Position numbers and translations under genes: made by a program. A stretch of DNA of 64,000 nt from Pampus argenteus. Its lineage: Eukaryota > Chordata > Actinopteri > Scombriformes > Stromateidae. Location of the stretch: positions 8,967,001 through 9,031,000 of the forward strand of contig CM072868.1 in the NCBI GenBank assembly GCA_036937835.1. Reading direction: 5' to 3'. Positions 38,591 through 53,070 of the stretch are shown piece by piece (position 1 is the first letter of the stretch; every line of letters begins with the position of its first letter). The notes under the pieces were generated by a model. The model was given only the letters and a program-made list of their open reading frames with translations. It made no database searches and was not told where the DNA came from.

Positions 38591-39485
38591 AACTATGCTT
38601 TTTACTCTGAACATATTTCTTAGATGGAAAAAAAAAAACCTACGAAGAACATCAAGCATATTCTGTCAACCTTTTTTACTTCTTTTTCTTCTTCCTCTTG
38701 CTCTCTCACCCTCCCTGGTGTAATGACTCATCTAATGTGTTGTAGTCAAATTTCTAACCATACCGGCGTCGCAATCGCATACAAAGCCAGGTGATCTTGA
38801 ACCTAATCTGTACACAGTAGTCAATCATCTCCCTCAAACCAGGAATCAGCAGTGCCAGAGACACAGAGACTGCAATCAGTGACACAAAAGCACAATGACA
38901 GATAGACAGAATAGAAAAAAAAATACAAGAGAAGATACAGATGTAGAGTTCATATAGAGATGTGAAAAAGTCCCGAGTCTACTTATTATTCTACATGGCT
39001 GTCTGATCTGAACATGCTATTAATTTAGAACTATACCATGAAAGAAGCAAAAGACAGAGACATCATCCCTGCTGACTTCTCTTTGAAGGACGTCAGATTG
39101 CAGGGATCGCTGTGACAACCCACATCTTCCGTTGTTCCTCCATTTATCTCTTACACACACAAACACACACTGACATACATATTTCCCTCCCTCTCCCCCT
39201 TCAGTGAGTCATCGGTGATGTGTCACAGCCAGATCGATACTGGGTGTCTCTTCCACAGATAGAACGGCAGGCCAAAACACCCTTTTAAAAGGAGGAGAAA
39301 GTTAGGCTATGAAAACATGTTCTGTCTTGACTGCTAATATTGCCATTGACTCATTGGTCTCAGGGGTGGCCATCCTTAAATCACAAACAAGACTCAGAGG
39401 TGAAAATTAGAATATCGGAAATGTGTGTGTATCTTGAAAATGTCAACTTTACACAACCAGAAGAGGTCGCTTTTAAGGTGTTTAA
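38591..39485. other. Non-coding background
   Basis: Contains short A runs and CA words. No supported feature. Confidence 0.55.
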
Positions 39486-39851
39486 AGCAGGATTAACTGA
39501 TGTTTAGCAAAATAAGATGTAACTACAACATCGACATATTATCACGTCATAATATGTATATGGTGAATATGTTAGCAAACAGTTGCCTATTTACACATCC
39601 AGATATTGCGCAACATTAGCATTCATCTGGAGTCATGACTCAGGTCCAAAGTCCAATATACACTCCCCTTTGTGTTCTGGTCTGGTCAACCTTTAGCTAC
39701 TAAATGCTCCACTCAGTTCACCAGGTAGTTGCTAACTTTGTCTGTCTGCTGTTTGCTGCTCAGCAGGTAGCATACAGTAGATTTATCAACACTATAAGAA
39801 CAGTGAGGTTGCAGCAATGAGCTGAATGATGCCCTACGGTGAAGGGGTTAA
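39486..39851 (-). repeat. Teleost interspersed repeat
   Basis: On the minus strand the order is GTTAGCAACTACCTGGTGAA, GTGGAGCATTTAGTAGCTAA, GGGGAGTGTATATTGGACTT, AGATGAATGCTAATGTTGCG, AGGCAACTGTTTGCTAACAT and CAGTTAATCCTGCTTTAAA. I recall this word order from a widespread percomorph repeat. It is a long, fairly intact copy of unknown class, and lies about 0.9 kb from the repeat at 38203. Confidence 0.55.
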
Positions 39852-41815
39852 TCACACTCATGTATTCCTCTGCTGTAGCATGTTAACACCTTTTGTCTCA
39901 TGTCTTCTCATACATCTACCACCATACCTTTTCTTGACTGCACTGGAAAAACATCCGACTCAAGATCAATAACGCACATTTAGCCAGTTCATCCCTCTGC
40001 TATCTGATGCACCTCAGTGGCTGTCTTTCCAACGCAGTGGTCGATCTCTTACTGGCAGAAATGCAGGTCGTTGGCCTCTGACTGACCAGACACTTCACCA
40101 GCTGCACCCCACTCTTTGTGTACGTGGATATTTGTCCTCTTCACCGTATTTTCTTGTGCTGTAGGGTGGACTGTAATTCTCTACTGAGGATGAGTTCAGT
40201 CGGTTTCAGGAGACCTAGAGCAACACTTTTAATCTGTGTCCTTCACTGGGATCTCTCTCTAACAACACCTACAACCTATGTTTCCTGTCACATGTATCTC
40301 CTGGCTATGAAATATGGTTTATTCTCTTAATCATATCTGTGGGGGGTATGGATATTACAAACCCTCTCCGGAGTGTCTTTTTGCGGCAACTCAATATCTC
40401 AGCTAGAGTGGGGGAAGTAACTGGTGAACAGCTTCATAGTAGAATCTCGATGCCTTTTAGGGTGATTTTATTTGAAAAGGGAAAAAAAGAGTCTTTGATA
40501 AGGCTCATTCCTCTTAGTTTAATGTATTTTTAAAGAACAATATCCATATTATTTAAATGGAGGGCGCTTTCACATACCGAAAACTACTGCAGCAAGCTGC
40601 CGTTCATCATAATTTACCATAAATAAGGTCCTCTTGCAATGAGCACAGATCAGAATTTCTTTATGACATACAAAGTGAAGGAGGAAAAAAAATGATGTTT
40701 TTTTCACCAGAGCCTCTTGAGTGCATTTTTAAAATGTAATTTTCACAAAGATGTTGGTATTATAGAGATTTACTTGAGAGGTTTTTTTTCTCTCATTTTC
40801 ATCTATTTTTTTATATATTAAAAACACAATTTCGTCCCAGAATAAAGTGAATGCATTTGTTCTAAAAGCACCAAAAAGATTTATTTAACTTCTTTCCCAC
40901 AGCTAAAAAGTCACAGAAAGCCTTGCAGGAGACAATTAATGGCAATGCTGTGTTCTAACTTTAATTCATTCAGTGGTTTCTGATAAACGTCTTTTCTTAT
41001 ATTACTGTTACCAACATTTTCTATCGCTACAAGGCACATACCATTTTTAACAATCTGCCCATTTTTGTTACCCAGACACAAACTTTGGTCACAATCTTCC
41101 ATGCTTCACTCACAGTGACCCCTGAGAGGTCAGTTTTCACATGCCTGAGTAGAAAAGCCTGAGCAGGGTGAACAGCAGAAAAGTACAAAAAGGATTTTTT
41201 TCAATATCGCACTCAGTTCTAACTTTCAAGAGATTCCAATCCCCACGTTGTCTTTTCAGAGAAGCAGCCCTTTTAGAAACCTGATGTCAATATAAAAGAT
41301 AACTGGACTCTCTTTCTCTATTCCACTGGTGTCCAGAGAGCCTGTTTCTAGAAGCGCTGCCTGCAGCACCGCAGCCCTCTAAACCGCATTACAGTATCGT
41401 ATTTGATGGGAGAGTCTGAGAGAGACATAGAGCTTTATTCACAGAGCGTGAGAAAGGCTGTGAAAGTGTATTGGAGGTTTAGTTTGGAGAGAGACCGAAC
41501 CAGGAAAAGGGCAGAAGAGTGGAAAATGGATCAATATGGTTTTCCTCACATGATTCAAATGTGATTATTTATCAGTAGATCTTTTCAGAGTTAGATGAGA
41601 ATCTGCATCATCATCATCATCATGGCCATCTTTTTTTAGACGATCATCCATGTGTCACATGCTGCAGCTCCTCGGAATTAGAGAGGCAGAGCACGTCATC
41701 TGATATGGAAGTCATATCATACTGTAGTCTAATTCATTTAACCTTCTCTTTCTACTTGCTCTCTCATTCTGCTGTTTACTGTCTTCTGCCTTCTTACTGT
41801 CTACCTGCGGAACAT

Positions 41816-41818
<3 letters not shown>
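39852..41818. other. Non-coding background
   Basis: No supported gene. Contains T/A runs at 40680-40830 and an ATC trinucleotide run (41606-41623). Confidence 0.55.

Positions 41819-41868
<50 letters not shown>
41819..41868. repeat. (CA)25 microsatellite
   Basis: Fifty uninterrupted bases of CA. Confidence 0.97.
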
Positions 41869-41869
<1 letters not shown>

Positions 41870-42028
41870 GGCTACCACACCTTTCATTTCTGCAGCGCTG
41901 GCTGAGTTGAACTGCACGCTATTGATCTGTTCAAGTGATTGATTGCAGCCGCTGAAGGGTTTCTGTCACTGTTTTCACCTTCACATGAGCACTCATTTGC
42001 ACATGACCATGCACACTATAATTTTGTG

Positions 42029-42048
42029 CATTAGTGTACACACTAATG
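42029..42048. repeat. 20-bp near-perfect palindrome
   Basis: CATTAGTGTACACACTAATG: two 9-bp arms around a central AC. Confidence 0.8.
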
Positions 42049-42257
42049 TTGAAGGCTTTAAGCCGTATAAGCCAGAGGACATGCAGGCTCCAGCAGGAAT
42101 GGCTCATGTGACAAACTTATCACTACGAGAAATTCCTTCCTGTTTGTGGGAAAACAGAGGGGAAGGTGGATATAGTAGAACGACAAATAAATAGTGCAGA
42201 AGACAAGCAAACATGTCTTAAGATTCCTGATAAGATGGCAACTGCCTTGCTTTGTTA

Positions 42258-42291
42258 GTGTGTGTGTGCGTCTGTGTGTGTGTGTGTGTGT
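42258..42291. repeat. Interrupted (TG)n microsatellite
   Basis: About 34 bases of TG with a CGTC interruption. Confidence 0.95.
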
Positions 42292-44830
<2,539 letters not shown>

Positions 44831-44846
44831 GGGGGGGGGGGGGGGG
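44831..44846 (+). repeat. G16 homopolymer
   Basis: Sixteen consecutive G after GGGGTT. This can form G-quadruplexes and is a common sequencing-error site. Confidence 0.9.
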
Positions 44847-44991
44847 TACACATGGTGGATGATAGTTTTATTTGTGCAGGCCTCCTCCGTGGCAAATGGA
44901 GAATTCGCCCAGATTTCCTCTTTTCATGTGCTGTGTTTTTGATGCAGAGCCAATCCGTCTGCCTGGCTAAAACTCAAAAGACCCATATTTA

Positions 44992-45005
44992 CTCTCTCTC
45001 TCTCG

Positions 45006-45063
<58 letters not shown>

Positions 45064-45077
45064 ATCTCTCTCTCTCT
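44992..45077. repeat. (CT)n microsatellite
   Basis: Long CT tract with single G, T and A interruptions: a pure pyrimidine strand except for two positions. Its Leu-Ser translations produce the open frame at 44795-45115. Confidence 0.95.
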
Positions 45078-46180
45078 TTTCCTATGAGTCAGAAGCTTGT
45101 CGAGAGCTACTTTAAACCCCTCACGCTCAATATTAGGCACAAGGTTTTCATCTGGTTTCTTATAATCCCGTCATCCACATAGTGTCACACTGTTGAGCAT
45201 ATTTTCCTATTTGTAACCACACTTTATCATCAAATCTGCTGCCAGACTCATAGTACTGCTCACGTTGTATTCGCATCCACATACTTACACTAGTTATTTT
45301 ATTGTTTCGTTGTTCTTTTGTCTTTCATGTTGCCCTTCTCAGACCTGTGAGTTTGTTTGTGTGTGTGAATAACAGGTGAATACACACTGTCACGGAGACC
45401 ACAAATAGTTTTTCAATAATGCAAAAAAAAATAATAATGTTTTAACAGTGTGTGTCCGTCCGTAGGTCAGTGTATGTAATGTTACACAACTGAAGCCTCC
45501 TTCTCTCTCCAGACTCAGCATCCCCCACTTCAGCAGCCTTTTAAGTGGAAGGTAAACGGAGGCTGCAGAGGTCAGTGTAGAAAATATCATTAATTAAATT
45601 GCAAAGAATTACAAGGCTGCACAGTCCAAGGCATCCACCATATTATCTGCTAGTCTTTCCAACAAAGCATGAGTACGCTGATCCTTCCAGGTGTTACTGT
45701 TTATCTCCACATGCCCAAATATACGGACTGTATAAGAGAACAGGTCAGATGGTTTTGGAAAGCAGATATTTCTTGAGCTCTTGGGGTTAATGGCCTCTTC
45801 CACTAACTACACCTTTAACAGAGCAAATGTCGTGGTGACTTTTTCAGCTATTTATCAGTTCAGCCAACTCTGTTTTTCAACAGTCAGGTGAGCTAGCAAA
45901 ACATCTAAATATTGAAGTGATTTATACTTTAAATTTAAAATACTCCCCACACACACACACTAAAAACTAAATGCTGATTGCACAACTGTACAAGCAGCCA
46001 AAGCAGGACACACTACTGAGAGATCAGACCTAACCTAAGATGATGCACAAATATAATGTGGTGTGAACTGGATGGATGGCATCAGGCCCAGTATTGCCCT
46101 GCAGAAGACAGAAACACTGTGCTAGAGGATTAACCAGTGTTTAAGCTCTTATGTCTGGGGGTGCTACACTCTGTGCGCTT
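45078..46180. other. Non-coding background
   Basis: No supported gene. Contains a short CA run near 45949-45960. The opposed open frames at 45599-45803 have no recognisable domain. Confidence 0.55.
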
Positions 46181-46241
46181 TGTGTGTGTGTGTGCGTGTG
46201 TGTGTGTGTGTGTGCGCGCGTGTGCGTGTGCATGCGCACAC
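46181..46241. repeat. 61-bp alternating purine-pyrimidine tract
   Basis: Unbroken alternation of pyrimidine and purine, including TG runs and a CGCGCG block: strongly Z-DNA-prone. Confidence 0.85.
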
Positions 46242-46605
46242 CAATGTCTGTACAGCAATGTCTGCTGCTAGCAGATTAGCACAGAGAATGAAAACAATGG
46301 CCAAGCTCTGAGACAAGAGGGGGGGGACAAAATCATGAGAAAAGAAAAGCAGCGGAGGAAAATGTAGAAATGATGACGAAGGGAGGGGAAATATTGACTG
46401 ATATTGGGAAATGACTAGGAAATAGGAAAATATGCTATTAAATAAGAATGAAAAGAAGGTACCTCTCAGTACTGAGTAAATGATGTTAGGAAGGGGTTGA
46501 TGAGATCTGAAAATGGAATGAGGAAACTCAAGGAGCAAGGAGATATTTATAACGAATGCAGGCTGAGCTTTAGATAGAAGTTTAGAAAGCTGTGGTTGTG
46601 TGTGT
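46242..46605. other. Non-coding background
   Basis: Purine-rich on the plus strand. The minus-strand frame at 46164-46538 (124 codons) is a Phe/Ser/Leu-rich translation of it with a Thr-His tail from the TG tract. Confidence 0.55.
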
Positions 46606-46626
46606 GGGGTTGGGTGGGGGGGGGGG
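46606..46626 (+). other. G-rich quadruplex motif
   Basis: G runs of 4 (46606-46609), 3 (46612-46614) and 11 (46616-46626) with loops of 2 and 1 bases. The long run can supply the third and fourth tracts. Confidence 0.6.
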
Positions 46627-46976
46627 TAGATGGACAGATGAAAGCATAAAAGACTGCAGATTTAGGTTCACTTATCTGTGAGGCAGCAGTTAAAGTGCCC
46701 GGGGCTTCCCTCTCGCTACCATCTCTCTCTCTCTTTTTCAGTCCCGTACCAAAAGATCCTGTTAATTCTTTGGGATCCAACATGCTCATCGCTGTTATGC
46801 ATGTGTGCACACACAGATGTCTGCTTAAACATTCATAAATTCACAGTGTGAAGCTGTACATGTGTGATAGATTTGTCTTTACACAAATGGCACACGCAAA
46901 CACAAACAAACACACACACACCTAGTTGCCACCATCCATCAGTCCCAGCCCCGGCGTGTCCTGTTCTTGCTCGTGG

Positions 46977-46990
46977 CCAGCAGGTGTCAC
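46977..46990 (+). promoter_or_regulatory. Possible CTCF-like site
   Basis: CCAGCAGGTGTCAC matches 13 of 14 positions of the CTCF core consensus. The mismatch (T for G at position 11) is at a conserved base. Confidence 0.3.
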
Positions 46991-47052
46991 ATCGAGAGGA
47001 AACTTGGCTCATGCTGAGCTGTTGGCAGTGGACCAGGCTGTCCCCATGTCAA

Positions 47053-47146
47053 ACACACACACACACACACAGATCAGTATTCGCACACTATGCTTGCACA
47101 TAAATATACACCCACTAATGTACACACACACACACACGCACACACA
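47053..47146. repeat. Two (CA)n tracts
   Basis: CA runs at 47053-47071 and 47122-47146, about 50 bp apart. Confidence 0.95.
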
Positions 47147-48321
47147 GCTGCTGGCATGGCTCAGTTTTCTGACAGGCTGACAGAGGGCTGCTGGCTTTAC
47201 ACCCACACAACTGTGCTACCCACTGGCCTTCAGCTCCATCAATCTCTGTAACATAAAACATAAGCACACACATAACGCCTGCCAGTGTACAGTATATGTG
47301 AAGAGAAAGGAGAATTTATTGTTAATTTTTTATTTGAGTGTTAAATATAAAATCATCAAATGTATCGCATTATATTTATTATATAATGTCACAGCAAATG
47401 ATCCAACTCTTCTACAGCTGCTGATTCACAACTTTCATAAACTGCAGTACCTCTACATCTGCAGTGTTAATTCAATCAGTTACCGATCTGACAGGTTTTT
47501 TATGTAACGCTCCAGCATGCATCCAGACCTCTGAATTACCACCTAAAGCGCCCCAAATAACAATCACTCTGAGAAAACACTCAATGGAGTGAAAAAAAAA
47601 AACGAGACACTCGCAGATAGAAACAGATGAAAGAGGAAGATATAAGTATAAAGTATTACTCTGCAACTGCATATGCATATTTTTTTTAGTGCTCAAATAT
47701 TGCTTAAGCACGCCATGTGATCTGCATAAATGTGTAATAATCGATTATGACTATTTTTATGACCCTGCCTGTCAAGATGACAGACAACGGGAAACGCTGG
47801 GAATAACTTTCAACCATCTCAGATCGTAAATTGCCAGGATCCAAACAAATATCACGCAAAGTGTGGATGATATTGACACACTTATCAAGACTGTTGTGAA
47901 TGAAACGACTGAAATAACAGCTTTTATAGCTGAACAACACTGTGTGTTGAATGCATTTCAGCACTTCAAAAGATTGGTGTTTTTCCTGTACTCTGCTGTA
48001 CTTTGCTGTAGGTTTAATTCATCACTTGGTCCCTGTGGTATTCGAGGGAAATGGTTTGGAAGGATTTCATGTTTATAGGTTGTTTTTGATCATCTTGAAG
48101 TAGGATGAAGTGAAAAAAAGATGAGATGACTTGACAACAGCATGATTTCCAATGCACAGCATAAATCAAATGGTAAATACTAAATAGATAAATGAAGATT
48201 GCTCAACGTGTTACAAATAATACAGGACTTTGTTCAACTCGATAATCCACCACTAAAGAACCTTCTGTGTCATGTGAAAATGACTTGAACCAGGCGGATG
48301 CAGCAGCCGCAGGAACTGTCT
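47147..48321. other. Non-coding background
   Basis: No supported feature. AT-rich around 47300-47400. An A10 run lies near 47591. Confidence 0.55.
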
Positions 48322-48373
48322 AAGGCAAAAATAATCACCCAACAGAAAAGGCAAAAATAATCACCCAACAGAA
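48322..48373 (+). repeat. Perfect 26-bp tandem duplication
   Basis: The unit at 48322-48347 (starting AAGGCAAAAATAATCACCCA) is repeated exactly at 48348-48373. With no mismatch, this is a recent duplication or a young two-copy minisatellite. Confidence 0.95.
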
Positions 48374-50027
48374 AATGGCTAATAAGAAGCCAATATCAGT
48401 GATAACGAAATAGCAATTCAGAGAACATCAAGGTATCTGCAGGAAAGAAGGACCTGCAGTTATATGTTTGTAGGTCATTAACATTGACTCAGCACTGCTT
48501 ATAAAGGAGTGTGCAAGCTCCTTACACACATTACATTTCCATTTCTATTGCACTTGTAGGCAGATATTGTTTCTCACCTTAGTGAAAATGTGTCAGTGGG
48601 ATTCCTTGTGTATGCGCCTCTATATGTTCATACGGCAGTATGTGTGTGTATGTGTGAGTGTAGTGTATTACCAAATTAGGAGCAGGACATTCATAGATCC
48701 ATCTGTTCTTTTATGCCTTCTCAGACCCACTTCCAGTCGCATCCCTAGCCATGGACAAACATGCATGTGCACACACACAGACACAGACACACCCACAAAT
48801 GACAGGTGTCCCACCTTGGCTCCCCATTTGGGGTTACAACAAGGTTAGTGGCTCTCTCATTATGTGCCATTTGCTATTTGGCTGTTTGGAGGGGTGTCTG
48901 GCAGTAAAGCGCAGCTGAGGAAAATCACAAAGTGGCAGCAGTCAGAAGTCAGCCAGAGAACATGAAAAGGAAATCCTGCCTTGTTTAGTGGAGAATATGT
49001 GAGTCCCTTAATGCCCACTGCTGCGGTCAGTGGTTCTTTGTTTATTCTGGAGCTTTGTTGTTGTTGATGTTGTTGGTTTTGTCAAACTCTTGGCTGGAGA
49101 ACAGACAACATGTGATGTATTTGATGGACTGACTGTGAGCAGCTGTGGGCAGGACCATACAGCAGAGGGAGAAGGCTTCAACTGGTTGTTTAACTGAAAT
49201 GAAAGACAATTGACATTTGAAAAAATAGCATATGCATTGACACACCTGCATCCTAAAAACATTTTTGTAATTTCTGGGAATCAACAAGATTTAATGGGCA
49301 ATATAAAAACAGATTGAAAACCAAAATCATGACTTTTTTTTTTATAAGCACTACCATACAAACAATACTGAACACAACACAATAAAGGACACAGGAAATA
49401 ATGTGGCGTTTTGCAAACTGAGGTGGAAAATCGGATGCTATCGACAGGGTTGGAGAAGATGGGGGTAAGATGGATGCTTTTTTTAGAGGTGCTATTGTTT
49501 CAAGAAGTGATGAGTTGAAGGTGTGTTTAGGTGAGCCAGAGCACAGATGAAAGTGTTGTTTAAAAAGGGAAATGAAGGATGAAAGACAGCTGTGACAAAA
49601 AAAACCATGATGACTTGAATTGTTCGTATAATTGCTAGAGTGAACGTAGTCTAGATAGCATTCAGGCACAGAAAGAGAGAGACAGAGGTATGGCTGACTA
49701 ACAGTGGTTTGTCACATGATTCAGAAACTACATTATTTCATATTTAGATTAGAAAATGATCACAAAATATATGTGATATACTTTATACTTACACTGGGTA
49801 CATTTCCATGCATACGTCTTATGCACATAATTTCCACCGGTGTGGAAATACCAGAAATGCACAAAACAAAGCAAAAGTATGTGAGTGAGTTTCAATGCTC
49901 AGCTTTCCAATACATCTTGACATTACAGTGTTTCTTTTTCTACTCTAGTCAAAGCATTCATCTTATGCTCCCCTGCCTCTGCTTCACCAAGGCCTAAAAG
50001 ATAGAAAAAGAGATATTAAATATAAAG
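48374..50027. other. Non-coding background
   Basis: No supported gene. The minus-strand open frame at 49253-49669 (138 codons) is the longest one not made of simple repeats, but it matches nothing I recognise and lies in AT-rich DNA. Confidence 0.5.
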
Positions 50028-50121
50028 AGTGTTGTGGGTATATGTGAACACAACATCCCTGGTTTGAGTCCGGGCGGGGGCACTTGTCACACGTCACTTC
50101 CTCTCTCTATCAAAACAGTGG
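50028..50121 (+). mobile_element. tRNA-derived SINE remnant
   Basis: GTTGTGGGTATA (A-box-like, near 50030) is followed by CCTGGTTTGAGTCCGGGCGG, which contains a B-box-like GGTTTGAGTCC (consensus GGTTCRANTCC), then a CACTTGTCACACGTCACTTC-like body and a CTCTCTCTAT word. From memory this layout is that of common percomorph tRNA-head SINEs. The middle of the head is eroded, so it is not a functional tRNA. Confidence 0.55.
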
Positions 50122-51450
50122 CTGATAAACCCTCCAGAGTCAACTGTCTCCTAAAAATGAAGTTCATATATGATTAAATTGCAGCCGCAAATACATTTAG
50201 ATAAAAATAAAAAATAAACTGAGATGCTGACTGAATTACTGTTAACATTTAAGTGAAACCGCATCATATACCATATATGCACTTAATTCTAAAAACATGT
50301 GAACAGCAGTTATGTTTGGCAACAGTGTAATTGGGAAAACAATTTAGTAGCCTATGAAAGTAATTTCTAGCACGCAGGGTCCATCTTATGTAGGAAATAG
50401 AAATCCCATGATGTTCCACAGTCACTGGTGCTTGATTAATTATGTAATCTTGTCATGTCCTTTTGAATATATTCACACAAGCGTAGTTGAGGGAAACACA
50501 CACTGATGCATGAAATTTCACACAAAACCTGCCCAACATTTTAATGAAAATACGACATCTGCATTTACTTTCTATGTATTAGTCCCTCTTTAATGTCCCC
50601 TGGCCATCTGTGTGGGTTTTTTTTTTTTTTTTCTTTAAACTATTTACACACACAATCCATTCAGCTCTTTGTGTACAAATCTCTCACAGCAAATCCATAG
50701 TTACAGCAAATTGGGATTTACGGCTGCAAATAACAAATATCAATACAGGAACTTCAGGATGGGAGCGGTTGTGGGATGTAGTGATAAAGCTGAAAAGGAA
50801 GAATGAGGTGATCAGCAGGAGGTGAGAGTGAGATTCCCTCTGCAGTGTTGAAGGTGAATACCAATGCTCTTTGGTCCAGATCAAAGTGCTGCTTATCTTA
50901 ATCTTCTGTTCATCACACCATTCCTCGCTTTCCCTCTTCTCCATCCCTCTCTCACTTACTTCCATCCTATACCTTCTTTCCGGATGAGAGTTTTTCTCTC
51001 ATCCAGCTCTCTGTCATCTGGTTTTTCTGCTCCGACTCTTTTCGCCTCTGTGCATTGATCACCTTTCACTCTTTTCTTCCTTGCTCACTTTTCTCTCTTC
51101 CTCTGGTCACTTCTACCTTTACTACCTGCACTCTAAATTCTCCACCCCTGATTTCCTCTATGTTCTCGCTTTACCCTCATGGGTTGTGTGAGGAATGGTC
51201 CACACCCTAGCTATCTCCTCCATATACCTCAAGCCTTTCTCGCTCTCTCAGCGGCGTGTGAAGGATTGTGTAGATTCAGTAGCCCAGCTATCTCCAAATA
51301 GCCCATAAATCATTGAGGCTTGGCATGGTGGGGAGAGACGGCCAGCCAGGGCAGAACTATTAACACAGCTGAAGCACACTTATCATTGTCCTCCTCTCAT
51401 TCTCAGCTCCTCTGTCCTTTACTCTCTCCTGTGTCCTCGTGACGTTTTGA
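50122..51450. other. Non-coding background
   Basis: Contains a T run near 50618-50631 and pyrimidine-rich stretches (50900-51180). The opposed open frames at 50610-51058 have no recognisable domain. Confidence 0.55.
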
Positions 51451-51560
51451 ACTGTTAGTCAGACAAAACATTGTTTCAATGACTAAATGTATAATCGACT
51501 CATTTTTAAAAAATGAACTGATTCATTGTTAATGAAAATAATTGTTGTTTACAGCCCTAG
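51451..51560 (-). repeat. Interspersed repeat fragment, copy 3
   Basis: On the minus strand it begins CTAGGGCTGTAAACAACAAT, then TATTTTCATTAACAATGAAT, a GAGTCGATTA word and TAGTCATTGAAACAATG, ending TGTTTTGTCTGACTAACAGT. This follows the order of the percomorph repeat seen at 5737 and 37456, but in the opposite orientation. It is the best-preserved of the three at its 5' end. Confidence 0.55.
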
Positions 51561-52843
51561 TATTGTTCCTGTATGATATATAATTTAGTCTGGCTTGTTA
51601 CACTTGCAGCTCACAACTATTTAACGTCCACATTGTCCTTTTCCTTTGCAAACTAAAAACTGTTGCTCATCTCCACTCCAAGCTATTCAGTAAGAAACCA
51701 ACATGTTGAGCTCCAGCTGAGCTCCAGTCATCCAACAGATGGATTATACTCACCACTGTGATGCATGGCTTTCATTTACCAGTTTGCTGAATGTGTTCTG
51801 TAGTCACTCATTGGTATTCATTGCTCCTAAATGCTTTTCTATATGATGGCCATTTTATTAAGCTACAATGCTAAAGTAGGGTTCTCCCCGCCTAGTTAAT
51901 CCCTCTGTGGGTGGAGGACGAGGAGCCATAATGCCAGCCTGTTATTGAGCTGTAATCCCTCATTCAGTCCCTCCCTCCGTTTTTCCACATCAAGAAGAGA
52001 AAGAGGCAAATAAATTAATGAGGCCGTTCGCTTGTATGAACAAGATCATTTCAACAGGTGCTGCTGAAAACCTCTTTCAGCAGTCTTATTCATCAGTTTT
52101 ATTTCCTCATGAGTACGTCTCCAGCAACCTTCCACTGTGGCGCAAAACTCCGCAACTCCCAACTCTTCCAGGAGTTCAAGTTTGTGGCCCATAAAAGAAA
52201 TGAAAGGGAAACTGAGAGAAGAACACTTCAAGAGATCTCTTCAGCTTTCCAAACAGATGCTCTGCTTGTCAGGGTGGGACAGACACCCTAATACATTGGT
52301 CTGGAAGTGTCAGTGGTATGCAAAATTCATATTCATTTAAATATGTGCTTCTCATCGTCAAATCATCGTGTGCAGCCCCCTGACACTGCAGCCAGCCCAT
52401 CTGTTAGTACAATACATATTCATATATACTCACACAGTATACATGCATCCTCAGATAGTTACTTTCTCTCTTTCTCTTCTCTTTCCTCCCTCTTTCTCCG
52501 TATTTATATATATATATATATCCCTACCTCTATCTCCACACCCATAAATGCACAGCCATATTAAAACTCGTCATGGGACTTTGATTGGGAACACAGAGAA
52601 ATTACTGATATTGTTTAATTTCCCTCGGGTCCACTGTCTTAGAACAGCCCAGAAGCATATGGCTGCCTGCCTGTATGTGTGCTTATGTAGACCAGCATTC
52701 ATTTGCATGTGTAACTATTTATGTGTTAGAGTGTTTTCTTTTATATTGAGAATTGACAGCGTTCGACACATCTTTTCTAAGTCTTGTGTGTCTCTGTCAG
52801 CTTGTGAGTAAATGGTAATTGTTGAGCTTTACATTCCCTGTTC
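51561..52843. other. Non-coding background
   Basis: TA tract at 52506-52521. The overlapping open frames at 52046-52811 show no recognisable domain. Confidence 0.55.
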
Positions 52844-53070
52844 GACAGATGGGTCAGGCAGTTTTTGGCGACCTCTCCATGTGTACTGAACCTGCCAGCC
52901 CGTGCCACTCAGCCACCTGTGACTTCCTGTATAGTTTATGTCCCACAAGACTGGGATGATTGATATGTCAGGCAGTTTACTGGCCACCTCTCAGGTCCTC
53001 ACATCACACAGGTCCCATCCCTGCGGCCCGAGGATGACTGATTTGTCAGGCATCTCCTCCATCTGGGTTT
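52844..53070 (+). repeat. Degenerate tandem repeat block
   Basis: The word GTCAGGCA recurs at about 52853, 52967 and 53045. Copies 1 and 2 share GTCAGGCAGTTT, then TGGCNACCTCTC with a one-base indel. Copies 2 and 3 share GGATGAYTGATWTGTCAGGC at nearly every base. Spacings are about 114 and 78 bp, so the array is old and has internal deletions. Confidence 0.55.

Noticed and set aside
49253..49669. 138-codon minus-strand open frame
   Set aside because: AT-rich, no recognisable domain and no splice or promoter support. Frames of this length are expected by chance in 64 kb.
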